A program made the translations under genes and the position numbers. DNA of 64,000 nt from Ignavibacteria bacterium (GTDB lineage Bacteria > Bacteroidota > Ignavibacteria > Ignavibacteriales > Ignavibacteriaceae), in the NCBI GenBank assembly GCA_030693705.1, contig JAUYAB010000079.1, positions 1-64,000 of the forward strand. Direction: 5' to 3'. The notes under the pieces are model-generated. The model was not told where the DNA came from. It searched no databases and worked only from the letters and a program-made list of their open reading frames with translations. Of the stretch, positions 28,882-37,688 are shown piece after piece. Position 1 is the stretch's first letter, and each line of letters begins with the position of its first letter.

Positions 28882-29874
28882 ATGTTCACCGTTGGAAAAA
28901 TAAATATTGAAAAAGGGATCTTTCTTGCACCGATGGATGATATTTCTGATGTTTCATTCCGTTTGGTGTGTAAGGAACTTGGCGCTGATGTTGTTTACAC
29001 TGAATTTGCAAACGCTGAAGGATTAATTCGTCAATCGGAAAAAACTCACAAGAAATTAGACATTATTGATGAAGAGAGACCTGTCGGGATTCAAATCTAC
29101 GGTTCCACAATTTCATCAATGGTTGGAGCGGCTAAAATTGCTGAAGAACAACAACCCGATCTGATTGACATTAACGCAGGCTGCTGGATTAAAAATATTT
29201 GTAATAACGGCGCAGGCGCAGGATTATTGAAAGACCCGGCATATCTACAAAAGTTAGTTAAAAATGTTGTCGATGCGGTAGAGCTTCCGGTAACTGTAAA
29301 AACCAGGATTGGCTGGGATGCTTTTACTCTTCATATTTTGGAAGTTGCAAAAAGATTGGAAGACGTTGGCGTGAAAGCATTGACCGTTCATTGCCGGACA
29401 CGCTCGCAAGGACATTCAGGTGATCCGGATTGGAGTTGGATACCGAGAATAAAAGAAGTAGTGAAAATACCCGTTGTGCTGAACGGTGGAATAATGACCG
29501 CTGAAGATGTCCAACGTGCTTTTAAGGAAACGAATGCCGATGCAGTAATGATCGCAAGGGGAGCGATTGGGAATCCTTGGATCTTCGAGGAAGCAAAAGA
29601 TATTTTGAACAACGGCAAGAAACTTCATCCACTTTCTCACGGCAAAAAAATAAGAACTTGTTTACGTCATTTAGAACTTGCAATTAAAGTTAAAGGTGAA
29701 GAGCGGGCAGTAATTGAACACCGGAAATTTTATACCGGTTATCTTAAAGGAATGTACAACGCGCACGTTGTTAGAAATAGTTTGATGACGGTTTACGATT
29801 ATCATTCGGTTGAGGAAATTTTACTTCATTTTCTACAGACGCTGGAAAAAGTTAATTATGCTGCCGCAGTCTGA
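28882..29874 (+). CDS. tRNA-dihydrouridine synthase
   Basis: FMN-dependent Dus enzyme of 330 residues that reduces uridines in tRNA. Motifs: LAPMDDISDVSFRLV, VYTEFANAEGL, GIQIYGS, IDINAGC (C101, aligned with the catalytic Cys), KTRIGWD, LTVHCRTRSQGHSG, VLNGGIM and MIARGAIGNPWIF. The usual NxGCP reads NAGCW here, with Trp102 in place of Pro. The DusB-type subgroup is likely, but the exact tRNA position cannot be told. Starts 6 bases after the MFS gene; the 3' end overlaps the next gene by 17 bases. Confidence 0.93.
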   Translation: MFTVGKINIEKGIFLAPMDDISDVSFRLVCKELGADVVYTEFANAEGLIRQSEKTHKKLDIIDEERPVGIQIYGSTISSMVGAAKIAEEQQPDLIDINAGCWIKNICNNGAGAGLLKDPAYLQKLVKNVVDAVELPVTVKTRIGWDAFTLHILEVAKRLEDVGVKALTVHCRTRSQGHSGDPDWSWIPRIKEVVKIPVVLNGGIMTAEDVQRAFKETNADAVMIARGAIGNPWIFEEAKDILNNGKKLHPLSHGKKIRTCLRHLELAIKVKGEERAVIEHRKFYTGYLKGMYNAHVVRNSLMTVYDYHSVEEILLHFLQTLEKVNYAAAV

Positions 29875-30481
29875 TAAAGCAGAAATTTCACAAAGGAATT
29901 CGCTTTACAAAATTGCCAGAATAAGTTCTACACTTTTTGTTCCACCAACATTAACACTTCTTTCTTTTTCTTATCTTGGTTTGCAATTGGAGCCAACAAT
30001 CGCAAATCAATTTGTTGTTATTGGATCGGGATTTCTCTGGACATTTTTACTTCCCATTATCTTTTTCGTTATCATGTTAAAAAAGAAAAAGATCATCAAT
30101 CAAGATGCGGAGTTAAAAGAAGAAAGAACTTTTCCTTTTCTTTTCGGTCTATCACTTCTTCTCATCGGATATTTTATTCTCCGGACATTTAACATTCAAC
30201 CGCTTACGTTAACATTTTGGCTTTGCTACATAATAAATACTGTTGCAATAATTCTCATTAACAAAATTTGGAAGATCAGTATTCACGCGCTTGGAATTGC
30301 GGCTCCTGTGGCATTGTTTGCGTTTGTGGGAAGCTGGATAGTGATTCCTCTTTTGCTTTTGCTTTTCTTAGTCGGCTGGTCGCGAATTTATTTAAAATGT
30401 CATACTTTTACGCAAGTTATTGCCGGAGCTTTGTTCGGTTTACTTTCAACGTATTTACAACTTCATATTTTCTTAAAATAA
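29858..30481 (+). CDS. PAP2-superfamily-like membrane protein
   Basis: Small membrane protein of 207 residues with about six hydrophobic helices. Start at ATG 29858, inside the end of the Dus gene. The tail resembles PAP2 phosphatases: KISIHALG, then SRIYLKCHTFTQVIAGALFG. The family's SRxxxxxHxxxD motif ends in Q instead of D here, so activity on lipid phosphates is doubtful. It is followed 2 bases later by the PolX gene. Confidence 0.7.
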   Translation: MLPQSDKAEISQRNSLYKIARISSTLFVPPTLTLLSFSYLGLQLEPTIANQFVVIGSGFLWTFLLPIIFFVIMLKKKKIINQDAELKEERTFPFLFGLSLLLIGYFILRTFNIQPLTLTFWLCYIINTVAIILINKIWKISIHALGIAAPVALFAFVGSWIVIPLLLLLFLVGWSRIYLKCHTFTQVIAGALFGLLSTYLQLHIFLK

Positions 30482-30482
30482 G

Positions 30483-32171
30483 ATGGCAGAAAAGAAAGAG
30501 ATAATAAATTTATTAGATGAGATTGCCGATCTGCTTGAATTCCGGTCGGAAAATCCTTTCAAGATCAGCGCATTCCGCAATGGTTCCAACTCAATCCGTA
30601 AAATAAATGAAGATATTAACGAATTGGTAAATTCCGGCAAGCTTAAAGAAGTTAAAGGAATTGGGAAGGGTATTTATGGGGTGATAGAAGAATATTGCTC
30701 TCACGGCTTCTCTACGGCGCTTGAGGAGCTAAAGAAGGATATTCCCGAATCATTGTTTGAGCTTTTTCTTATACACGGATTAGGACCAAAGAAAATTGCG
30801 CAACTTTTTAATCAAGAGAAGATTAGCAGTATTGATGAACTTAGAACTGCCTGCATAGAGAATAAACTTGTTACGGTTAAAGGATTCGGGGAGAAAATTC
30901 AGCAGAAGATTCTTGAAGAAATTAAGCAGCTTGAAGCAAATAAGAAGCTGCTGCTTATTCACTTTGCAGAGCGGGAGGTTGACAAAATAAAGAGTATTCT
31001 TGAACGCATTCACTTCATAAAGAAATTCGAGTTTACAGGGGAAGTAAGAAGAACAAGAGAAGTTTATTCATCAATTGAGGTCTTGGTTTTAGTTGAACCC
31101 GGTAAGACGGAAGAATTGACCCACGTGTTACAAACTGAAATTGAAATAGATGATGTTAGCGAAGGAATGATAAAATCAGATGTAGCATTCAATCTACCAT
31201 TGACAATTCATATCGCAGATTCAGATAAAGATTTTATCAATCGATTATTTGTAACTACCGGTTCAATGGAATTCCTTCGGAAAATAAATTATTCATCCGA
31301 CATACACATTGCGAAAAGCGAGGAAGAAATCTTCACGCTAATGAATTCGATTTACATTGCTCCCGAAATGAGGGAAGAAGAATTCTTTTTATTGAGGAGG
31401 CACGAACTCAAACTTCCTTCGATTTTAACCACAAAACATTTGAAAGGATTTCTCCATTTCCACACTACTTATTCTGATGGACTATTTCCTTTGGAAGAAA
31501 TGGTTTCATCAGCTAAAAATCTGGGTTATGAGTACTTTGCCGTTTGTGACCACAGCAAAACTGCTGCATATGCTAATGGATTGAGTGAACAGCGTATCTT
31601 ACTACAAAGAAAAGAAATAGAAGTTATAGCTGCCAAAAACGATTGGCGGTTACTTCAAGGAATTGAGTCGGATATTTTAACCAACGGCGATTTAGATTAC
31701 CCGGCAGAGATTTTACAAGAGTTTCAATTTGTTGTCGCTTCGGTTCATTCAAATTTTTCTCTTTCGGAAGATGATATGACAAAGAGGATTATTAAAGCGG
31801 TAGAGAATCCTTTTACCGATGTTCTCGGGCATCCAACGGGAAGATTACTTTTGCACCGTGCTCCTTTCAAACATGATATTAAAAAGATCATTGATGCGTG
31901 CAGCCGAAATAATGTTGCGATAGAAATAAATGCTCATCCCAACCGGCTTGATCTTGATTGGAGAAATATCTTTTACGCAAGAGAACAAGGCTGTCTTTTT
32001 TCAATCAACGCTGATGCTCATTCTCTGGAAAATATCGCTCTTGCAAAATATGGAGTTACCATCGCGCGTAAAGGGGGAATCCAACCGGAGGAAGTGATTA
32101 ATTGTTTCAGCAATAAAGATTTTAGTAAATTTCTTAACAGAAAAGTTAAAAGAAAAGTAGAAACTATATGA
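30483..32171 (+). CDS. polX: PolX-family protein: degenerate polymerase domain plus intact PHP nuclease domain
   Basis: Protein of 562 residues with the full PolX layout: helix-hairpin-helix region (about 45-130, including GLGPKKIAQLF), nucleotidyltransferase palm (about 160-310) and PHP domain (about 320-560). In the palm, the active-site GSxRR...DxD reads GEVRRTREVYSSIEV, so the two metal-binding Asp are S197 and E199, and the third also seems lost (LPLTIHIAD). The PHP metal site is complete: HFH (H325, H327), CDHSK, GIESDIL, ASVHS, GHPTGR, EINAHPNR and NADAHS. It is therefore probably a 3'-5' exonuclease/phosphoesterase in DNA repair rather than a polymerase. Overlaps the next gene by 4 bases. 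Confidence 0.88.
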   Translation: MAEKKEIINLLDEIADLLEFRSENPFKISAFRNGSNSIRKINEDINELVNSGKLKEVKGIGKGIYGVIEEYCSHGFSTALEELKKDIPESLFELFLIHGLGPKKIAQLFNQEKISSIDELRTACIENKLVTVKGFGEKIQQKILEEIKQLEANKKLLLIHFAEREVDKIKSILERIHFIKKFEFTGEVRRTREVYSSIEVLVLVEPGKTEELTHVLQTEIEIDDVSEGMIKSDVAFNLPLTIHIADSDKDFINRLFVTTGSMEFLRKINYSSDIHIAKSEEEIFTLMNSIYIAPEMREEEFFLLRRHELKLPSILTTKHLKGFLHFHTTYSDGLFPLEEMVSSAKNLGYEYFAVCDHSKTAAYANGLSEQRILLQRKEIEVIAAKNDWRLLQGIESDILTNGDLDYPAEILQEFQFVVASVHSNFSLSEDDMTKRIIKAVENPFTDVLGHPTGRLLLHRAPFKHDIKKIIDACSRNNVAIEINAHPNRLDLDWRNIFYAREQGCLFSINADAHSLENIALAKYGVTIARKGGIQPEEVINCFSNKDFSKFLNRKVKRKVETI

Positions 32172-32941
32172 ACAGTTTAATTTTAATAGAGGTTAAAGGG
32201 CGAATTGGGATTATACGATTAAATAATCCGGCAAAGAGAAATGCATTATCTCCCGAATTGATTAATGACTTTATCTCTGCTTTAACCCAATTAGAAAAGG
32301 ATGAAGAAGTTTCAGCTATCATAATAACAGGCGAGGGAAAAGCATTTTGCGCCGGCGCAGATCTTTCTTATCTAAAAACATTACAGTCAAATTCATTGCG
32401 TGAGAATGATGATGATTCCGCTCTTATCGCAAAATTATTTACTTCACTGTATGAGTGCAACAAACCGACAATCGCCGCAGTGAACGGTCCGGCAATTGCA
32501 GGCGGATGTGGATTAGCGATCGCTTGTGATTATGTTATTGCAAAAAAAGATTTCGCAACCTTTGGTTTTACCGAAGCAAAAATCGGATTTGTGCCCGCAA
32601 TAATTTCTTTCCTTCTTCTTAAAAGATTACCGGAAGTTAAAGCGCGGCAACTTCTGATAAGTGGAAGCATCCTTTCAGCGGAAGAAGCTAGGAACTTTGG
32701 GCTTATTGATTTTATTGAAGAAGATGTACTTGATTTTTCGTTCAATCTCATCAATGATCTTTCTTCAAATTCAAGTTCAAGCATAAGTGAAACAAAAAAA
32801 CTTATCCGCGAAATATCCGGAATGCACTTTAGAAATGCTGTTGAGTTCGCAAAAACGGTGAATGCACTTTCCAGAACATCACAAGATTTTAATAACGGAT
32901 TAAATATTTTTCTAACCAAACATGGAGAAAAAAATGAATAA
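32168..32941 (+). CDS. Enoyl-CoA hydratase/isomerase (crotonase) family protein
   Basis: Crotonase-fold enzyme of 257 residues. Visible: [34 protein letters not shown] (oxyanion region), [17 protein letters not shown] and [14 protein letters not shown]. The second catalytic Glu (TEAKIG) is present, but the position of the first Glu is Gly in GGCGLA, as in methylglutaconyl-CoA hydratase-type members. A role in branched-chain amino acid or fatty acid breakdown is plausible. Coupled by ATGA to PolX and overlapping apt by 8 bases. Confidence 0.87.
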   Translation: MNSLILIEVKGRIGIIRLNNPAKRNALSPELINDFISALTQLEKDEEVSAIIITGEGKAFCAGADLSYLKTLQSNSLRENDDDSALIAKLFTSLYECNKPTIAAVNGPAIAGGCGLAIACDYVIAKKDFATFGFTEAKIGFVPAIISFLLLKRLPEVKARQLLISGSILSAEEARNFGLIDFIEEDVLDFSFNLINDLSSNSSSSISETKKLIREISGMHFRNAVEFAKTVNALSRTSQDFNNGLNIFLTKHGEKNE

Positions 32942-33461
32942 TGAATTAGCTTCTTTCATTCGTGACGTACCCGATTTCCCGAAAAAAGGAATTATCTTTA
33001 AGGATATTACCACGCTGCTTAAAAATCCGGAAGCTCTTACAAAAACAGTTTCAATTCTGTATGAACTAGCGAAGGATAAAGGAATTTCTAAAGTTGCCGG
33101 AATAGAATCGCGCGGATTCATCTTCGGCGGATTGCTGGCAGAAAAATTAAATGCCGGGTTTGTTCCAATCAGAAAACCAAATAAGCTGCCTGCAGAAAAG
33201 ATTTCTGAAACTTACGCCTTAGAATACGGAACAGATACAATAGAAATCCATAAGGATGCGATCATTCCCGGTGATAGAGTTCTTTTGCACGATGATCTTC
33301 TTGCAACCGGAGGAACCGCGCAAGCCGCCGTTAAACTTATTGAAAAACTCGGCGGGGAAGTTGTGCAAATTTCTTTCCTTATTGAGTTAGTCTTCTTAAA
33401 CGGAAGAGAACTTCTAAAAGGATATGATATTCAATCGCTTATAAAATATGATGCTGAGTAA
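32934..33461 (+). CDS. apt: Adenine phosphoribosyltransferase
   Basis: Purine-salvage enzyme of 175 residues: adenine plus PRPP gives AMP. ATG 32934 is chosen over 32922 because GGAG at 32924-32927 is correctly spaced. Motifs: [46 protein letters not shown] and the PRPP-binding [16 protein letters not shown]. Full family length. Overlaps the crotonase gene by 8 bases. Confidence 0.96.
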   Translation: MNNELASFIRDVPDFPKKGIIFKDITTLLKNPEALTKTVSILYELAKDKGISKVAGIESRGFIFGGLLAEKLNAGFVPIRKPNKLPAEKISETYALEYGTDTIEIHKDAIIPGDRVLLHDDLLATGGTAQAAVKLIEKLGGEVVQISFLIELVFLNGRELLKGYDIQSLIKYDAE

Positions 33462-33479
33462 AAACCGAAGCTAACTAAC

Positions 33480-33592
33480 TGTAGGGAACGCTCGCGAGCG
33501 TTCCGCGCCAAATGACCACAAACATAATATTTTAATAGACGATATTGTTATTTGGATATTTAAGAGCGGAATAGTCGCGACCATTCCCTACA
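33480..33592. mobile_element. MITE-like inverted-repeat element (113 bp)
   Basis: Imperfect terminal inverted repeats of about 25-28 bp: 33480-33504 begins TGTAGGGAACGCTCGCGAGC and 33568-33592 ends with its partner (TCGCGACCATTCCCTACA). Each end has its own TCGCGA centre. An inner pair CCAAAT/ATTTGG lies between. There is no coding capacity and no clear target duplication. It sits between apt and the AraC-type gene. Confidence 0.7.
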
Positions 33593-33626
33593 CAAAAAAT
33601 ATTATTTTACTGAAATTTCTTAAACC

Positions 33627-34763
33627 GTGCCTCAAATAATAATTAACATAATTCAATTAGCAATTGTGCAAGGGATTCTTCTTTCACTTTTGCTTTACTT
33701 TAAAAAAGAAAACCGGCATGCAAACCGTGTTTTATCTATAGCTATTCTCTTTCTGTCTCTCGATATTCTCTGTACTTATTTAACACAGACGAAAACCTAT
33801 GAAAAATATCCATCCCTTTTTGGATTTAACGTAGGATATCCTTTCATCTATGGTCCAATATTTTACATTTATACATTACTTGTTACCAGAAAGGTGGAAA
33901 AGTTCAAACCTAAACTTTTACTCCATTTTATTCCTTTTGTTGTAGTATATCTTTATGTTTCTCCATTTTATTTGCTTACTCACGATGAGAAACTTTTAAA
34001 AATAAACGAATACATGACTCAGGTTCAATGGGATATGGAAATAATCTCGGTATTTAAACCGATTCACGGAATTTTATACACCTGGCTGTCATTAAGAATA
34101 ATTAGTGAATTTAGCGAAAGACTAAAAATATCTTTTTCGAATATCGATAAGAAGAAACTTGACTGGCTGAAGTTTTTAATTTTGAGCACCATTGTCGTCT
34201 GGGTAGTTGTGGCAATAGTAATTCTAACCGGATTTATTTTGGGTTCGCATGATATTTTTTATGATGTAATTATATATTCTTTTATTTCTGTACTTGTTTA
34301 CGCCATTGGGTATGGAGCGCTTAACCATGCCGAGGTATTAAATCAAAGTGAGCTTGTTATCCTTGATGCTCCTGAAGACCAAACAAGAGAAAAGTATGAG
34401 AAATCAAATCTTACTGATGATGATATAATAAAATTTAAAGAAAGACTTCTGGATGTTTTACAAACAAAGAAACTCTATCTTAAAAGTGATCTCACTCTTA
34501 CCAATTTATCCGAAGAGCTGGGAATTTCAAATCATAATTTATCCGAAGTTATCAATAAAGCTTTTAATAAAAATTTCTACGACTTAATCAACGCTTACAG
34601 AGTTGAAGAAGTAAAAGAGATTATAAAAAACCCCGACTTTGCTCACTACAGTTTGTTAGCCATAGCATTTGAAGCGGGATTCAGTTCAAAATCTTCCTTT
34701 AACACAATTTTTAAGAAACTTACAAATACAACTCCTTCAGAGTTCCGTAAACAATTTGCTTAA
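33627..34763 (+). CDS. AraC-type regulator with N-terminal multi-helix membrane domain
   Basis: Protein of 378 residues. Start is GTG at 33627 with no clear Shine-Dalgarno. Residues about 1-230 hold seven or so membrane helices; residues about 270-378 are a cytoplasmic AraC/XylS helix-turn-helix domain (LTNLSEELGISNHNLSEVIN, YSLLAIAFEAGFSSKSSFNTIFKKLTN). Such 7TM-AraC proteins sense something at the membrane and regulate transcription directly. It converges on, and overlaps by 4 bases, the TonB receptor gene on the other strand; that receptor is a possible target, by position only. Confidence 0.88.
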   Translation: MPQIIINIIQLAIVQGILLSLLLYFKKENRHANRVLSIAILFLSLDILCTYLTQTKTYEKYPSLFGFNVGYPFIYGPIFYIYTLLVTRKVEKFKPKLLLHFIPFVVVYLYVSPFYLLTHDEKLLKINEYMTQVQWDMEIISVFKPIHGILYTWLSLRIISEFSERLKISFSNIDKKKLDWLKFLILSTIVVWVVVAIVILTGFILGSHDIFYDVIIYSFISVLVYAIGYGALNHAEVLNQSELVILDAPEDQTREKYEKSNLTDDDIIKFKERLLDVLQTKKLYLKSDLTLTNLSEELGISNHNLSEVINKAFNKNFYDLINAYRVEEVKEIIKNPDFAHYSLLAIAFEAGFSSKSSFNTIFKKLTNTTPSEFRKQFA

Positions 34764-37048
34764 AATTCATATTCAACTCCAAATACCGGAAGCGTTGCCC
34801 ACGATTTTTCCGCTTTAACTTTATTGTTGACCTCATCCCAGGAATACGCCCAAATATTTTCTCTTGCGTAAACGTTCCAAACGCTGATGTATAAAACGAT
34901 GCTTGATGAATAGAAATTGAATCGTTTATCGACCCTAACATTAAGGGAATGATAATCAGGTAATCGTTCGGTGTACATTCTGCTTTTATCAACAATGCCT
35001 TTGTAAGCGGTTTCGGAAGCTGAAATATCGAACGGAGAATAAGGAGCGCCGCCGGCATAAATCCAACGCAAACTGAATTCCCATTGATCATTTGGTTTGT
35101 AACCACCTTCAGTAGAAAACGTAAATTTGTTATCATAGATTCTGTTGTGCCAATCAGATTTTCCATCCATATACCGGCTTCTGAAATAAGAAGCGCTCAT
35201 CATTCCGTAGAAATCTTTTGCAAGTTTCTTTTGGATCATCAACTCAATACCTCTGCTGTAAGCTTTAACGCTGTTTACCAATTGATCATTATTTAAGAAT
35301 ACCGGATTTTCAACCGCTTGATCCATTACAAATTCTTCCGGCTGGTTTGGATTGATCGGGCAGTCGCGGTAATCCTTTGAATATATTTCTAAAGTCAATC
35401 GTGTATCTTCAGTTAATAAATGGCTAACACCTAAAATTGAATGATATGCTAACGGATTTTTCAAATCTTTAAACGCTTTATTTTGACTTAGGATAATAAA
35501 GGGAAGGGTTTGGTAAAATATCCCTTCCGAAACATAAAGCTGCGTAACATCGGTTACTTTATAAGTGATGTTCATACGTGGAGAAAGGTTAGTTTTTTTA
35601 TTAAAATCAAAATAGTCTGCGCGCAAACCGGCGGTTAGTGATAGGTCGCTTAGAAGATTCATCTGTGCGCTTGCAAATAATCCCGCTTTCATTCCGTTAA
35701 ATTTATGATTGACCGCCAATTCGGCAGAAGTATAACCTTGTCTATCAACAAAAGGATAATAATGATGATCATAATCGTTTGATGAATATTTTGCATCAAA
35801 ACCAAATTGAAGTTGAACATCGTCACTCAATTTAAAATGATTGAGATTTCTTAGCGCAAATTCATGTTCGATTGATTCGTTAAAGTAAAGTTTATCCTTT
35901 GTTCTCACTTCGCTTACGCCGTTACTAATATCGAGATAGTTATGCGAAAAGGAAAGATTGGAATAACCCGATTTATTCCAAATATTCAATAGATTTATTC
36001 CGAAAGTGTTCTTGTTTCCGTTGTAATGTCCAAAGTAATTATCTTCAAACTTCAAGCCTTCTTCGTATGATTGATTACTTTTGTCGATTGACGTAATGTC
36101 TAAAATAGTGAGTTTCATTTTATCGGAAAGATCGTAAACAACTTTAGAATGAAAATCAGAATAAGTTGGTACCGGTCCGTTTATTTGTGTTGACGAGAAA
36201 ATCCAATCAAGGTAACTTCTTCTCGCAGAAAAAAGATAAGAACCTTTCCCGCTATTTATCGGTCCTTCAAATTGTCCGCCAAGAGCTTGAAAACTTGCAT
36301 CCAATTGGAAATCGAATTGCTCTCTATTTCCTTCGCGGAACGTCATTTCCATAACTGATGAAAGACGGTCGCCGTAATTAACGCCAAAACCGCCGGCAAG
36401 AAAATTCACATCTTTTAAGAAATCAACATTTATTACTCCAATCGGTCCTTCTGATGAACCTTGCGTTCCATAGTGATTAATATTCGGGATTTCTATATTA
36501 TCAACAAAAAAAGCATTCTCCATCGGACTGCCGCCGCGCACTATTAAGCTATTTTTTTGATCGTTGGTTTTTGCAAGACTTGGCAGACCAAAAAGTATTC
36601 TGCTTACATCTCCGGCTGCACCGGGCGAACGTCTAATTTCCTCGGTTGAAAAATTAACTGCGCTTACCGGTTGCGCATCAAGTTCATTAAAATATCCGGC
36701 GCTTACCACAACATCATTCATCTGAACAGAACTTTCTTTCAACTTTGCTTCTACAAAAGTTATGCGTCCGGGACGAATAATAACATCTGTCTGCGAATAC
36801 GTTTCGTATCCAACATAACTGAAAATAAGGATATAACTTCCGGCAGGAAGTTTTTTGATCTCGAAATTGCCTTCCGTATTTGAAACAGCTCCTATATTTT
36901 TATCTTTTACAACAACGTTAACACCGATAAGCGGATACAATTCTTCCGCGGCAATAACTTTACCTTTTATACTTCCTATGGGAATTTCTTCCTGGGCAAA
37001 GGCGGAAAAGTAGAAACCCAAAAAGAGAAAGAGAACTATGTACTTCAT
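34760..37048 (-). CDS. TonB-dependent outer-membrane receptor
   Basis: Receptor of 762 residues. Signal peptide about 1-18 (FLFLGFYFSAFAQ). A carboxypeptidase-regulatory-like domain follows (IGSIKGKVIAAEELYPLIGV, residues about 22-108). The plug domain (about 115-235) has IRRSPGAAGDVSRILFGLPS, IVRGGSPMENAFFVDNIEIP and VNFLAGGFGVNYGDRLSSVM; the barrel runs to the C-terminus VFGVEYEF, a typical barrel end. The arrangement (no SusD, no lipoprotein partner) suggests metal, cofactor or small-molecule import. The 640-base region upstream contains its promoter. Confidence 0.92.
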   Translation of the reverse strand: MKYIVLFLFLGFYFSAFAQEEIPIGSIKGKVIAAEELYPLIGVNVVVKDKNIGAVSNTEGNFEIKKLPAGSYILIFSYVGYETYSQTDVIIRPGRITFVEAKLKESSVQMNDVVVSAGYFNELDAQPVSAVNFSTEEIRRSPGAAGDVSRILFGLPSLAKTNDQKNSLIVRGGSPMENAFFVDNIEIPNINHYGTQGSSEGPIGVINVDFLKDVNFLAGGFGVNYGDRLSSVMEMTFREGNREQFDFQLDASFQALGGQFEGPINSGKGSYLFSARRSYLDWIFSSTQINGPVPTYSDFHSKVVYDLSDKMKLTILDITSIDKSNQSYEEGLKFEDNYFGHYNGNKNTFGINLLNIWNKSGYSNLSFSHNYLDISNGVSEVRTKDKLYFNESIEHEFALRNLNHFKLSDDVQLQFGFDAKYSSNDYDHHYYPFVDRQGYTSAELAVNHKFNGMKAGLFASAQMNLLSDLSLTAGLRADYFDFNKKTNLSPRMNITYKVTDVTQLYVSEGIFYQTLPFIILSQNKAFKDLKNPLAYHSILGVSHLLTEDTRLTLEIYSKDYRDCPINPNQPEEFVMDQAVENPVFLNNDQLVNSVKAYSRGIELMIQKKLAKDFYGMMSASYFRSRYMDGKSDWHNRIYDNKFTFSTEGGYKPNDQWEFSLRWIYAGGAPYSPFDISASETAYKGIVDKSRMYTERLPDYHSLNVRVDKRFNFYSSSIVLYISVWNVYARENIWAYSWDEVNNKVKAEKSWATLPVFGVEYEF

Positions 37049-37688
37049 TTTATATAACCTTGAAATTTGTGAAAAGTGAATGCAAAATTACATCAGTTAT
37101 AAAGCGGAATCGTACAATCCAATTGGTTTGAACGTACAAGTTGTTGAGAATTGGGAATTCCGAATTAGATAGTTAGCAAAAATCCGCCTCAGCGGACTAT
37201 GCAGATAGCGAGAATATTAAAAATTTAAGAATAACGATTAACGATATTTGATTTCTTGTTGTGCTGGTGGTGTTGGCGGCGGCTTTGTTCCATCATTACC
37301 CGGTTTTGTGTGCGACCCCGCCCAGATATTTAATTACCCTTACGGCAAAGTATTGGTTATAGAAAGAGGGTTCTGTCTACAAAAGGTAAATCGCATCTTA
37401 TAAATTGTAATTCTTTGTTTGAAATCTCCATACTCCAAAAACACAGAAGCACCCGATGAACTAAATCTTAACTCATAACCTGATATGCGAAATTATTTTT
37501 ATGTAGGAAAAGAAAGGATGGAAAAGTTTAACAGAAATCCCCTCGTCCCCGAAGCAAACAAGGTTATTTTTTTTATTGTTTATTTCCTACGTAAAACTTA
37601 CGGAAATATTTAAATAAATATCAAATTTATTCTCTAACCGCGCATTGCGCCAAAAATAATGTCACCCAAGGGAATTGGGAAAAAGGAC
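37049..37688. other. Long intergenic stretch left of the insertion sequence
   Basis: About 640 bases with no convincing gene. It must hold the promoter of the minus-strand TonB receptor. A small perfect palindrome TCCGC-CTCA-GCGGA lies at 37183-37196. Around 37245-37340 the minus strand reads a Pro-rich tail (AGSHTKPGNDGTKPPPTPPA) that ends at a stop but has an upstream stop and no start, so it may be a gene remnant. Near 37644-37665 is a sequence resembling the IS end. Confidence 0.5.

Noticed and set aside
37245-37340. Pro-rich minus-strand peptide left of the IS
   Set aside because: The reading frame has an upstream stop and no start, so it is at most a remnant; not called as a gene.
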